Below, one piece after another: positions 16,918 through 26,033 of a DNA stretch of 64,000 nt. Each line of letters starts with the position of its first letter. Position 1 is the first letter of the stretch. Under the pieces are notes generated by a model that did no database searches, was not told the origin of the DNA, and saw only the letters and a program-made list of their open reading frames with translations. The position numbers were made by a program, and so were the translations under genes. Source of the DNA: JADJDM01 sp044352985 (GTDB lineage: Bacteria > Bacteroidota > Bacteroidia > B-17B0 > Aurantibacillaceae); NCBI GenBank assembly GCA_044352985.1, contig JBILCU010000005.1:186001-250000 (forward strand). Reading direction: 5' to 3'.

Positions 16918-17313
16918 TTAGTCAATATGATTAAATTTTTCCTGAATGGATCTGCGATCTTTTTTTGTTGGTCGGCCACTACCTTTTAATCTGGATATAT
17001 TAGGAGAAAAAAATGCATCTTGCTCCGTTTTTTTTCTCTCGTAGGGTGGAGAATGATCGATAAAATAATCTTTTACAAGCTGTGCGCTTCCTCTTTTATC
17101 AATCAGTTGAATTACCTCAATAATTCTTGTGTAATCAGTTGTAATTTTTATACGATAGGTTTCTCCAATTTTAACAGTGTAAGAAGGCTTTACTGTTTGT
17201 GTGTTACAAATAACCTTCCCTTTTGAACAGGCTTCAGCTGCTAAACTTCGGGTTTTAAAAACACGTATAGCCCAAAGGTACTTATCTATCCTGATTTTTA
17301 TTTTTTCCTGCAA
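16918..17313 (-). CDS. S4-domain RNA-binding protein (Hsp15/HslR family)
   Basis: A 131-residue protein starting with the S4 RNA-binding domain: RIDKYLWAIRVFKTRSLAAE, then KGKVICNTQTVKPSYTVKIGE. Hsp15 proteins bind 50S subunits carrying stalled nascent chains and help recycle them. The lysine/arginine-rich tail (SGRPTKKDRRSIQEKF) is usual for the family. The gene stops at 16918 on the far side of the island terminator and starts 21 nt after recQ ends, so it may be co-transcribed with recQ. It marks the return to core chromosome genes. Confidence 0.88.
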   Translation of the reverse strand: MQEKIKIRIDKYLWAIRVFKTRSLAAEACSKGKVICNTQTVKPSYTVKIGETYRIKITTDYTRIIEVIQLIDKRGSAQLVKDYFIDHSPPYERKKTEQDAFFSPNISRLKGSGRPTKKDRRSIQEKFNHID

Positions 17314-17334
17314 GATGATAACAACTTAAGTTGA

Positions 17335-19545
17335 TTAGTTCGCAAATTCACTCATGAATTTAATACGTACTAATCTTATTTCTTCTTCAGTATATTCATC
17401 CTCACCAAGTTCTTTTAATGCAACTTCTATTGAATCAGATTCGCTTTCTTTAAAATATTCATAAATCTCATCTTGTTTATCTGCATCTACCATTTCATCA
17501 ATATAATAATTGATGTTTACTTTTGTGCCTGACAAAACAATTGTTTCAATTTCAGTTATCATCTCATTCATACTTAATTGCTTTCCTCTTGCAATAGTTT
17601 CTAAACTTACTTTCCTGTCAATGTTTTGAATGATGTGAACCTTTAAACCCGATTTATTTACAACAGATTTTACAACCATATCTAATGGTCGTTCAATCTC
17701 ATTTTCTTCAACATACTTTTTTATCAACGATAAAATAGTGGCTCCGTATTTTAATGCTTTTCCTGAACCCACACCTGATACGCGGGTTAATTCATCCATT
17801 GTAATTGGATATTGCGTAGACATTTCTTCTAGAGATGTTTCCTGGAAAATAACATAGGGTGGTAGTTTTTTTGATTTGGCAATTTTTTTTACCTCATCTT
17901 TTAACAAAGCATATAATGTTTCATCTGCCGCACCTGCGCCTTTTCCGCCAGCTATAATAACATCATCATCGTCAGATTCAGCGTCACCCGCATAATCATG
18001 ATCTTTTGTAACCATTATTTCATGTGGATTTTTAAGGTATTTTTTTCCTTCGGCAGTTACTTTAAGTAAACCATAATTCTCTATGTCCTTACTTAATAAT
18101 CCGTTTACCAATGCTTGCCTTATAATTGCGTTCCAGTATTTTTCATTTTTATCATCTTCATCGCCTTTCCCAAAACACTCTAAATCATTGTGTTTATATG
18201 TTTTACCTATTGCAGTTAATAACCCTAACAAGGCGTTTACAACATCTTTGGCTTTATGCCTTTCTTTTAATTCTAAAACAGAATCAATCAACAAACAAAT
18301 ATCTGTACTACCATCCAATTTTTGTTTTGGATTTCTGCAATTATCGCACATGCCATTGCAATTTTTTTCCTCAAAATTTTCTCCAAAATAATGGAGCAAA
18401 AATTTTCTTCTACACGATGAGTTTTCAGCAAAGGAAACGGTTTCATTTAATAACTGTTTACCTATTTCCTGTTCAGCAACAGGTTTGCTTTTCATAAACT
18501 TTTCAAACTTTACAATATCATCGTAATTATAAAAAGTAACGCAATTCCCTTCGCCGCCATCTCGACCTGCCCTACCCGTTTCCTGATAATAACTCTCAAG
18601 AGATTTAGGGATATCATGATGAATAACGTAACGAACATCTGGTTTATCAATGCCCATACCAAAAGCTATTGTTGCAACAATTACATCAATTTCTTCCATT
18701 AAAAACATATCCTGAGTTTTTGCTCTTTCCTTGGCATCAAGGCCAGCATGATAGGCGTGAGATTTAACTCCATTTACCCTTAATACTTCAGCAAGTTCCT
18801 CTACTTTTTTACGACTTAAGCAATATATGATACCAGATTTTCCGGTGTTTTGCTTTACGTATCTGATAATTTCTTTAATGACATTTATTTTTGGTCGAAC
18901 TTCATAAAACAAATTAGACCTATTAAATGAAGATTTATAAAGAATGGCTTTGGTCATCCCTAAATTCTTTTGAATATCTAATTGAACTTTAGGAGTTGCA
19001 GTTGCAGTTAAGGCCATTACAGGTGCTTTACCAATTTTATCCATAATTGGTCGTAATCGGCGATATTCAGGTCTAAAATCATGCCCCCACTCAGAAATAC
19101 AATGAGCTTCATCTATAGCATAAAAAGAAATTTTAAATTCAGAAAAAAACTTGATATTATCTTCTTTGGTTAATGTTTCAGGAGCTACATAAAGCAACTT
19201 TGTTTTTCCGCTTATTACATCTTTTTTAACCTGAGTTGTTTCACTTTTATTAAGAGATGAGTTCAGAAAATGGGCAATACCCTCATCATTACTGAAACCT
19301 CTTATTGCATCTACCTGATTTTTCATTAATGCAATTAAGGGTGATACAACAATTGCTGTTCCTTCACTTAAAATTGCAGGAAGTTGATAGCATAATGATT
19401 TCCCACCACCAGTAGGCATAATAACAAAAGTATCGTTGCCATTTAGAATATTGGAAATTATTTTTTCCTGATTTCCCTTGAAGGCATTAAACCCAAAAAA
19501 CTTTTGTAATGTTTCCATTATGGGAAACTCCATCACTAAACTCAT
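17335..19545 (-). CDS. recQ: ATP-dependent DNA helicase RecQ
   Basis: A 736-residue RecQ helicase, which unwinds DNA 3'-5' in recombination and fork repair. Visible parts: motif 0 FGFNAFKGNQEKII, Walker A MPTGGGKSLCYQLP, DEAH box AIDEAHCISEWGHDFRPEYR with the RecQ aromatic-rich loop, motif VI GRAGRDGGEGNC, the RQC zinc site (CRRKFLLHYFG...CNGMCDNC), a winged-helix region, the HRDC domain (around residues 530-610) and an extra C-terminal helix-turn-helix-like region common in Bacteroidota RecQ. Two other in-frame ATGs lie within the first ten codons, so METLQKFFG (19518) is an alternative start. Confidence 0.96.
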   Translation of the reverse strand: MSLVMEFPIMETLQKFFGFNAFKGNQEKIISNILNGNDTFVIMPTGGGKSLCYQLPAILSEGTAIVVSPLIALMKNQVDAIRGFSNDEGIAHFLNSSLNKSETTQVKKDVISGKTKLLYVAPETLTKEDNIKFFSEFKISFYAIDEAHCISEWGHDFRPEYRRLRPIMDKIGKAPVMALTATATPKVQLDIQKNLGMTKAILYKSSFNRSNLFYEVRPKINVIKEIIRYVKQNTGKSGIIYCLSRKKVEELAEVLRVNGVKSHAYHAGLDAKERAKTQDMFLMEEIDVIVATIAFGMGIDKPDVRYVIHHDIPKSLESYYQETGRAGRDGGEGNCVTFYNYDDIVKFEKFMKSKPVAEQEIGKQLLNETVSFAENSSCRRKFLLHYFGENFEEKNCNGMCDNCRNPKQKLDGSTDICLLIDSVLELKERHKAKDVVNALLGLLTAIGKTYKHNDLECFGKGDEDDKNEKYWNAIIRQALVNGLLSKDIENYGLLKVTAEGKKYLKNPHEIMVTKDHDYAGDAESDDDDVIIAGGKGAGAADETLYALLKDEVKKIAKSKKLPPYVIFQETSLEEMSTQYPITMDELTRVSGVGSGKALKYGATILSLIKKYVEENEIERPLDMVVKSVVNKSGLKVHIIQNIDRKVSLETIARGKQLSMNEMITEIETIVLSGTKVNINYYIDEMVDADKQDEIYEYFKESESDSIEVALKELGEDEYTEEEIRLVRIKFMSEFAN

Positions 19546-19762
19546 AAGCTATATTTTTAGTTAGTAAATTAGTTTAACTTACTCAGGTAAGAATTTATTA
19601 ACATATTGTTATTGTAAAATTAAAATAATTTTTTGTTCTGCAAAGCTTTTATGAAATAAAAAAGCCCTATTAAATTAAAATTACTAAAAACGAAATAATG
19701 AAAAGATAAACAAAACAAAGCGCTACTTTATTTTGAAAATTAATGTGTAGTAAGAATAGAAA

Positions 19763-20245
19763 TTAGATGACTTTCTCGATTAAAGCAACTGCGTATGCGT
19801 TCACCCCTTTTTCTGAGCCGACATATCCTAAAGTCTCGTTTGTTGTGGCTTTAATAGATACGCAATCAACATCTACTTTTAGTAAAGGCGCAATGGTTTG
19901 TTGCATTAACGGTATATGAGGATTTATCTTAGGTTTTTCTAAGCAAAGAGTTGCGTCAATATTTCCAACTCTGTAGCCATTTTGATCTAGCAATTGAACT
20001 ACTTCTTGCAAAAGTATTTTACTATCGATGTTTTTATATTTAGGATTGGTATTGGAAAAGTGAAAACCAATATCTCTAAGGTTAGCAGCACCAAGTAATG
20101 CATCACAAATTGCATGCAACAATACATCTGCATCACTATGCCCATCAGCACCCAAATGATAATCTAGTTTAACACCACCTAACCACAATTCTCTCCCCTC
20201 TTTTAACTGATGTACATCAAAACCAAAACCTATACGTATTTTCAT
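19763..20245 (-). CDS. ispF: 2-C-methyl-D-erythritol 2,4-cyclodiphosphate synthase
   Basis: IspF (160 residues, normal length) catalyses the cyclisation step of the non-mevalonate isoprenoid pathway. The metal-binding DVH near the N-terminus (GFGFDVHQL), the flexible-loop HSDADVLLHAICDALLGAA motif and the C-terminal ATTNETLGYVGSEKGVNAYAV segment are all conserved. It starts 7 nt after the deacylase gene ends and is the last gene of the operon running down from wzc. The 217-bp gap to recQ on its other side holds no recognisable gene. Confidence 0.97.
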   Translation of the reverse strand: MKIRIGFGFDVHQLKEGRELWLGGVKLDYHLGADGHSDADVLLHAICDALLGAANLRDIGFHFSNTNPKYKNIDSKILLQEVVQLLDQNGYRVGNIDATLCLEKPKINPHIPLMQQTIAPLLKVDVDCVSIKATTNETLGYVGSEKGVNAYAVALIEKVI

Positions 20246-20252
20246 TTTAAAA

Positions 20253-20951
20253 TTAATTTATATCAAAATAGTTGCTTAAATCATTCACACCAAGTACCGC
20301 TGTTTTTTTAATATGAGTAATGTTGTTTGATGGTTGCAAATTAAATTCTTTTGGGTCTATTAAAATCTTTTTAGCTTGTTGGGGTACAAAATTTAAAATG
20401 CCCGCAGCGGGATAAACATTTAATGAAGTTCCTATAATAATAAAAAAGTCTGTGTCTTCAAGTAATTCAACAGCAACATCCATGTTAGGCACTGCTTCAT
20501 TAAACCAAACAATGTGTGGGCGCAATTGTGAACCCTTTTCACATTTATCTCCCAACTTAATTTCCCCATGATCTAAATTATAAACTAAAGATTCGTTATA
20601 AGTTGATCTTGCTTTCATGATTTCACCATGTAAGTGCAGCACTTTACTGGATCCTGCTCTTTCGTGCAAATCATCAATGTTTTGGGTTATAATTTGAACA
20701 TCATAATTATCTTCCAATAATGTAAAATAATAGTGCGCATTGTTTGGCTGAGCTGCCATTATTTGTTTTCTTCGTTGATTATAAAAATCCAATACAAGTG
20801 CGGGGTTTTTCTTCCATGCTTCCGGAGTTGCTACATCCTCAATTTTATAATTTTCCCATAACCCACCAGAATCACGAAAAGTTTGAATACCACTTTCTGC
20901 ACTAATTCCTGCGCCTGAAAAAACAATTATTTTTTTTTTGCTGTTCGACAT
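20253..20951 (-). CDS. cobB: NAD-dependent protein deacylase (sirtuin, SIRT5/CobB-like)
   Basis: A 232-residue sirtuin that removes acyl groups from lysines using NAD. Motifs: GAGISAESGIQTFRDSGGLW (NAD binding), TQNIDDLHERAG and LHLHGE with the catalytic histidine. The FYNQRR segment supplies the Y-x-x-R signature of class III (SIRT5-like) enzymes, which prefer succinyl and malonyl lysines. The four zinc-ligand cysteines of most sirtuins are not present (only one cysteine in the small domain), which is seen in other bacterial members. Gene spacing of 8 nt to the upstream membrane-protein gene indicates co-transcription. Confidence 0.95.
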   Translation of the reverse strand: MSNSKKKIIVFSGAGISAESGIQTFRDSGGLWENYKIEDVATPEAWKKNPALVLDFYNQRRKQIMAAQPNNAHYYFTLLEDNYDVQIITQNIDDLHERAGSSKVLHLHGEIMKARSTYNESLVYNLDHGEIKLGDKCEKGSQLRPHIVWFNEAVPNMDVAVELLEDTDFFIIIGTSLNVYPAAGILNFVPQQAKKILIDPKEFNLQPSNNITHIKKTAVLGVNDLSNYFDIN

Positions 20952-20959
20952 GGTATTTT

Positions 20960-22444
20960 TTAAAATCTAAATCTTAAAAACCCAGTACTTAATGAAAGCG
21001 TGGGCCCATCTTGAGTAAAGAAGGTTACTGCATCTCGAGAAGCTATTCCTGCTTCATAGGTTCCATTTTTACCAATAAAGATAATTCCAAGCGGTACAGA
21101 ATAATCATAATTACCTCCAACAATATAACCGGCTTGTAGTTTTAACCATTTTGCCGGATAAAAATCCCCGCCAAAACCAATTAAAGGTTTATTATATTTT
21201 CCGGGCACATCTGTTGCTGAAAAAATACAATCGAAGCCTAATTCAGCAAACCTACCCAACATTAAGCTTCCGCCAAACCTAACTAAACCTGGTAATTTTA
21301 CTACAAGCTCTTTTTTTCCTTCCATTTTTAATAAGCCTTTTGCACCAAAAATATCTTTGAATTGACCGAATACATTATAGTTTTGAAGACCGGTACTTGT
21401 TGTTGTAAAAAGTATTGTGTCTTTTACAGAATATAAATTTCCATCCCATTTAATTGATCCTGCATTAATAAAAGCAGCGCCCAATTTTAATCTGTTTTTA
21501 ATAATCACATTCACTCCGAAATCAAACCCAAATCCAGATCCAACCGGTTTTGGCAATGTACCGGATTGTTTTATTTGGTTAGCTTGATTTATAGCATTGC
21601 CATAATCTATATTAAACGCAGGAGATAAAGAACTATACCCAGTTAACTTATCATTTTCAGACTTAATATTTACTAGTGCCAAACCTTGAAGGTACTTCAC
21701 TCCTATTCCACCAAACAAAGCAAATACACTATCGCCAAAAATTCTTCTACCGTATGAAAAGTTATACTCACGTGTCCAAGTATATGTCATTTCCGTTCCG
21801 TTTAAAATTTTTGAAATTTCTTTTGGCGCAGAGCTATAGCCATTAACAACAAGTTTAACGCTGTCAGGACTCATATTTGGATTGTTAGGAATAGTAACGG
21901 TTGCGCCCGTAGTAGAATTAACTAAATAAGATAATGAATCAAAAATACTAGATGTTTTACCAAGGAAAATTAAATCTGCAGCTTGATTGCCCAATTTACA
22001 ATATGCTTGATAACTGTCGTTAATTCTAAAACCAAAGCCTCCAATATGTTTTGTAATAAATGCTGCGCCAAACGAGCCTAAGTTTGCATTTACTGAAAAA
22101 CCAGATTTAGTAAACTCTTTAGCTGCATTACGTTTTTGATCAATAGTAAAATCTTGTGCCCCGCCATCAATCATATCTTTCACCAATTGGCGAAGGTCGC
22201 TTTTGGAAAGTGCTTCTGAATAAATTGAACTTGTAAGTTCGGCATAACCCATTGTAAATTTCTTTTTAGCATATCTGTAATCCCATCCAAGATTTGCAGG
22301 ATTAATGCCTGTTGCCTGATAATCGGTTGCATAGGTTGTAGCCCCTCCATGACCAGTGTTACAAAACGAACTTAATTCGTATTGAGCGATTAAAAAGTTA
22401 GAAAAAGCAAAAAAAGTAATAATAAATAGTATTAATTTTTTCAT
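20960..22444 (-). CDS. Outer-membrane beta-barrel protein (DUF5723-like)
   Basis: About 494 residues from the ATG at 22444, which begins MKKLILFIITFFAFSNFLIA, a clear signal peptide; a longer reading from 22492 would place 16 non-signal residues in front and is unlikely. The mature protein opens with a region typical of Bacteroidota DUF5723 proteins (NPANLGWDYRYAKKKFTMG) and continues as alternating glycine- and aromatic-rich strands (GFGFRINDSY, GIGVKYLQGLAL, GFGFDFGVNVIIKNRLKLG), ending in LSLSTGFLRFRF with a terminal phenylalanine, as outer-membrane barrels do. It lies at the end of the polysaccharide genes, 53 nt after the aminotransferase; a direct role in that pathway is not shown. Confidence 0.85.
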   Translation of the reverse strand: MKKLILFIITFFAFSNFLIAQYELSSFCNTGHGGATTYATDYQATGINPANLGWDYRYAKKKFTMGYAELTSSIYSEALSKSDLRQLVKDMIDGGAQDFTIDQKRNAAKEFTKSGFSVNANLGSFGAAFITKHIGGFGFRINDSYQAYCKLGNQAADLIFLGKTSSIFDSLSYLVNSTTGATVTIPNNPNMSPDSVKLVVNGYSSAPKEISKILNGTEMTYTWTREYNFSYGRRIFGDSVFALFGGIGVKYLQGLALVNIKSENDKLTGYSSLSPAFNIDYGNAINQANQIKQSGTLPKPVGSGFGFDFGVNVIIKNRLKLGAAFINAGSIKWDGNLYSVKDTILFTTTSTGLQNYNVFGQFKDIFGAKGLLKMEGKKELVVKLPGLVRFGGSLMLGRFAELGFDCIFSATDVPGKYNKPLIGFGGDFYPAKWLKLQAGYIVGGNYDYSVPLGIIFIGKNGTYEAGIASRDAVTFFTQDGPTLSLSTGFLRFRF

Positions 22445-22497
22445 AGAGAATGTTTTGAGAATTTGTAATTCGAAGGTAGTAAAATAATACAAGTTAA

Positions 22498-23850
22498 TTA
22501 GTTATACTTCCTGAAAACCGGCTTTATGCTTTTGCCAACCAGGTAATCACTAATATCTCCTTTAAGTGCTTTTTTGTAAACTTCTAGCGATTTGTAAATT
22601 GCATGCAAGGTTAGTTCCAATTCTTTTTCCTGATGAGCAAAACTTAGTGCGACCCATGGAATTAAAACACCATGTTTAATCATCTCTTGAGAAAACAAAG
22701 TTCTAAATTCTAACGAAATTTCTTTATTCTGGTTTTTTGTGATGTAAATAGGAGAACAAGCATAACCACCAAACTCAAAATAATCACTTATCTCTAAACG
22801 TTTGGCTATTTCGTTAGCACCTTCAATTAGTTTTTTTCCGTAATCCCAAAGATGCTGCGTAACGTTGTTTTTTTGATAAACCTCTACTGTTTTAATAAAT
22901 GCACCTAATGCTGTCATTTCAGAACCGTGCGTAGTGCTTATTAAAAATAAACGTTCTGCACCTTCTTTATTTATAGAACCCAACTCCATAATTTCACGCT
23001 TCCCAATTAATGCAGCAAGAGGAAAACCATTTGCCATTCCTTTTCCAAAGGTTGCCAAATCTGGCTCAATATCAAATAACTTCATTGCGCCCTGCAAATC
23101 AAATCGGAAACCGGTAATCATTTCATCTAGAATAAAAACAGCACCATACTTTTTGCATAAATCTTTTACTTCGTGAAGAAAATTTTTCTTAGCGCATGTA
23201 CAATTTGTACATGATGGTTTATTTAAAAATCCAGCCGTTCCATTTTCGCATGGACTATGAAATGTTGAAGGCTCTAATATTACGCAAGCAATTTGATTCG
23301 GATTTTCTTCAAATATTTTTTTTAATGAATCAATATTGTTGTAATGAAATTTATGACTGAAGGTTTTTGTTTCGTTTGGAATTCCCTTATCCATTGGGGT
23401 TGTACCAATAAACCAATCATCATAAGTAAAGAAAGGGTGTTCTGCGCAAAGTGCAATATGTTTTCTTCCTGTGTACGCACGGGCAAGTTTAATAGCCGCA
23501 GTAGTTACTGTTGATCCATTTTTACCAAACTTCACCATATCAGCCCAAGGAAATAAACTGATCATTAATTCAGCAGCCTGTAATTCGGTTAAAGATGCTC
23601 TTGTTAGATTTACGCCTTTATAAATTTCATCAATTGCAGCTTTAGAAATTTCAGAATAATTATAACCAACTGTTATGGAACGCAATCCTAAACCATAATC
23701 AAGAAATTTATTTCCATCTGCATCCCAAACGTATGCGCCTTCTCCGTGATCAAGAATTTGTGGTGCGTTTTCAGGGTATTGATCATCGCCTCTACTATAG
23801 GTATGAGCACCTCCGGGAATAACATGATGTAAACGTTGCGAATAATTCAT
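22498..23850 (-). CDS. Class III PLP aminotransferase, glutamate-1-semialdehyde-aminomutase-like (glycan cluster)
   Basis: A 450-residue fold-type I aminotransferase. FGKGMANGFPLAALIG contains the PLP-binding lysine, and VILEPS, FILDEMITGFR and GSTVTTAAIKLARA are family hallmarks. It resembles glutamate-1-semialdehyde aminomutase but lies between a CMP-sugar synthetase and a membrane-protein gene, so it probably aminates a sugar or nonulosonate precursor rather than making 5-aminolevulinate. A cysteine-rich insert (PSCTNCTCAKK, around residues 205-215) is unusual and could bind metal. The gene overlaps the cytidylyltransferase by 4 nt. Fold certain; substrate unknown. Confidence 0.9.
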   Translation of the reverse strand: MNYSQRLHHVIPGGAHTYSRGDDQYPENAPQILDHGEGAYVWDADGNKFLDYGLGLRSITVGYNYSEISKAAIDEIYKGVNLTRASLTELQAAELMISLFPWADMVKFGKNGSTVTTAAIKLARAYTGRKHIALCAEHPFFTYDDWFIGTTPMDKGIPNETKTFSHKFHYNNIDSLKKIFEENPNQIACVILEPSTFHSPCENGTAGFLNKPSCTNCTCAKKNFLHEVKDLCKKYGAVFILDEMITGFRFDLQGAMKLFDIEPDLATFGKGMANGFPLAALIGKREIMELGSINKEGAERLFLISTTHGSEMTALGAFIKTVEVYQKNNVTQHLWDYGKKLIEGANEIAKRLEISDYFEFGGYACSPIYITKNQNKEISLEFRTLFSQEMIKHGVLIPWVALSFAHQEKELELTLHAIYKSLEVYKKALKGDISDYLVGKSIKPVFRKYN

Positions 23851-24563
23851 TTTATTTTTCCTTCCTCTCTTGCTTTTAATAATTGTTCAATAATTAAAAA
23901 ATCTGTCAGATCATCGATTTCAAATGATTTCCATTTAGGCATAACGTAACCTAATGTTTTTTCATGATAAAAACTTTTTCTGTCTTTTAATGAATCAATT
24001 TTTGAAATATACATACTACCCTCATAAAAGTAAACCTGATCGGTATCTTGCCTTCTGTAAAATGTGAAGCTTTTATTTTCGTATGGATCTAAAAAATTAT
24101 TTTTTAATTTAGTTAAAAACATAGGGTGACAGCTTTCTGTTTTACTTATTCCAACTAAACTTTCAGCATGTTGTTCTTGCTTCAATAAATTAAATGCGCC
24201 AACCAAATCAGCCGAATCTCTTTGCGGAGATGTAGGTTCAACCATAATGATATATTTAAAAAAACAATTTTGTTTTTCCATTTCTTCAATCGCATGAAGA
24301 ATAACATCCATATGCCCAATATGATCTTGCGCTAAACTATCCGGGCGCATAAATGGGATTTCTGCGCCATAAGTTGTTGCAACTTTTGCAATTTCTTTTG
24401 AATCAGTAGTAACTATAACTTTTGAGTTCCCAATTTGTTCAGCTGCGTCTTTAGCTGCTTGAATTGACCAAGCTATTAATGGTTTGCCTGCAATTTCCTT
24501 AATGTTCTTTCCTGGTAAGCCTTTGCTTCCACCACGTGCGGGTATTACAAATAATACTTCCAT
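23847..24563 (-). CDS. Acylneuraminate cytidylyltransferase family (CMP-sugar synthetase)
   Basis: A 238-residue NeuA/PseF-like enzyme that activates a nonulosonic or related acid sugar with CTP. The N-terminal nucleotide-binding motif IPARGGSKGLPGKNIKEIAGKP is intact (quoted here in part), followed by VTTDSKEIA, IPFMRPDSLAQDH and EPTSPQRDSADL. The sequence does not distinguish sialic, pseudaminic, legionaminic or octulosonic substrates. No synthase of the NeuB type is in the window, so the sugar acid is made elsewhere. It starts 4 nt after the DegT gene and overlaps the next aminotransferase, a tight operon. Confidence 0.92.
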   Translation of the reverse strand: MEVLFVIPARGGSKGLPGKNIKEIAGKPLIAWSIQAAKDAAEQIGNSKVIVTTDSKEIAKVATTYGAEIPFMRPDSLAQDHIGHMDVILHAIEEMEKQNCFFKYIIMVEPTSPQRDSADLVGAFNLLKQEQHAESLVGISKTESCHPMFLTKLKNNFLDPYENKSFTFYRRQDTDQVYFYEGSMYISKIDSLKDRKSFYHEKTLGYVMPKWKSFEIDDLTDFLIIEQLLKAREEGKIK

Positions 24564-24567
24564 TTTA

Positions 24568-26022
24568 TTATGCTTTTACCGAATCAAAAATTACCTGAAA
24601 TGCTGAACGAATATTGTTTAATTCTGCATCGGTTATATTTACAGAGGAAGGAAAGCTAATTCCCTGTTTGGATATGAATTTTGAATTTTCGAATGTGCTT
24701 TTAGTTGGGTAATTTTTGTACGGAGGCATTTCGTGTAACGGATAAAATACCGGACGTGTTTCAACCCCATTTTTAAGCATCTTACTCATGAATTCATCTC
24801 GAGTAATTGTACTATTTTCTTTTAAAATAGCCGTATATAACCAATATCCATTAATTGCCCAGCTTTCCTGAGGTGGAAGAATAAAGAAATCGGTTTCGGC
24901 TAATAATTGATTATAAAAATCAGCAAGCTTTCGTTTTTCAAATACAAAATCATCAATTCGTTCCATTTGAGCGCAACCAATTGCTGCCTGAAGATTGGTC
25001 ATTCTGTAATTGAATCCTACATAGTCGTGCCAATACTTTTTAGTTTTACTCATCCCATGATCTCGTAAAACAACAGCTTTTTCATAAGCTTCTTTATCTT
25101 TGAAAAAAACCATTCCGCCTTCACCAGTAGTAATCGTTTTATTTCCAAAAAAACTGAAAGTTGAAGCATCACCAAAAACACCTACATGTTTGTGTTTGTA
25201 CTTAGTGCCAATTGCTTCAGCTGCATCTTCAATTACTAATAAATTATGTTTTTTTGCAATAATCATAATCTCATCCATATGGCATGGGTGGCCATATAAA
25301 TGAACTGGCATAATCGCCTTTGTTTTGGGATTTATATTTTTCTCGATATCTTCAATAGAAATGGTCCAAGTTGTTTTATCTACATCAACAATTACGGGTA
25401 TCGCTCCTGCACAAATTATTGAATTTATTGATGCTGCAAAAGTTAAATCAGGGACTAAAACTTCATCGCCTTCTTTTATGCCCAAAGCAACTAATGCTAA
25501 ATGTAAAGCTACTGTTCCGTTACTAACAGCTATCGCATAGGTAGCTCCGCAATAATCGGCAAATTCTTTTTCAAATCTTCTTACATAAGCTCCTTGAGAA
25601 GATATCCAACCTGTTTTGATGCAATCAGAAACATATGCCAGTTCGTTCCCATTTAATAAAGGCTGCATAATGGGAGTTCTGTGCATGCGTGAAAAACAAG
25701 CATAATCAACTGGTATTAGCTCATCATCAACCAACGGAATATGACGAATTACATTAGATAATTTTTCTTGAATTTTTTCTTGTGATGTATTTACATGCAA
25801 ATAGGTAAACTGTTTCTGCATAATATCAGACACAGATGATTCTATTGATTTTCCATCTAACAAACTTCTTCTAATATCTCCATCTGTTAAAACTCCAATT
25901 AGTTTTTTTTCTTGTGTAACAAAACAAATTCCTTGAGCATTTTTTTCGATTACAATCAAAGCATCTTTAATTGTTTTTCCTTCATCTATAAGTAAATCTT
26001 GTATTTCAGGTGAATTTTGCAT
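24568..26022 (-). CDS. DegT/DnrJ/EryC1 sugar aminotransferase with N-terminal CBS-domain pair
   Basis: A 484-residue fusion. Residues about 1-115 form a CBS pair (LIGVLTDGDIRRSLLDG, IRHIPLVDDE), a domain that binds adenine nucleotides and regulates enzymes. The rest is a DegT-family PLP aminotransferase (GWISSQGAYVRRFEKEFA, VSNGTVALHLAL, VIEDAAEAIG, FSFFGNKTITTGEGGMV with the PLP lysine), like LegC or perosamine synthase that aminate C4 of nucleotide sugars. CBS pairs are usually fused to sugar nucleotidyltransferases in such clusters, so this architecture suggests that amino-sugar formation is energy- or nucleotide-controlled. It starts 11 nt after wzc. Confidence 0.93.
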   Translation of the reverse strand: MQNSPEIQDLLIDEGKTIKDALIVIEKNAQGICFVTQEKKLIGVLTDGDIRRSLLDGKSIESSVSDIMQKQFTYLHVNTSQEKIQEKLSNVIRHIPLVDDELIPVDYACFSRMHRTPIMQPLLNGNELAYVSDCIKTGWISSQGAYVRRFEKEFADYCGATYAIAVSNGTVALHLALVALGIKEGDEVLVPDLTFAASINSIICAGAIPVIVDVDKTTWTISIEDIEKNINPKTKAIMPVHLYGHPCHMDEIMIIAKKHNLLVIEDAAEAIGTKYKHKHVGVFGDASTFSFFGNKTITTGEGGMVFFKDKEAYEKAVVLRDHGMSKTKKYWHDYVGFNYRMTNLQAAIGCAQMERIDDFVFEKRKLADFYNQLLAETDFFILPPQESWAINGYWLYTAILKENSTITRDEFMSKMLKNGVETRPVFYPLHEMPPYKNYPTKSTFENSKFISKQGISFPSSVNITDAELNNIRSAFQVIFDSVKA

Positions 26023-26033
26023 TTCAAAATAAT

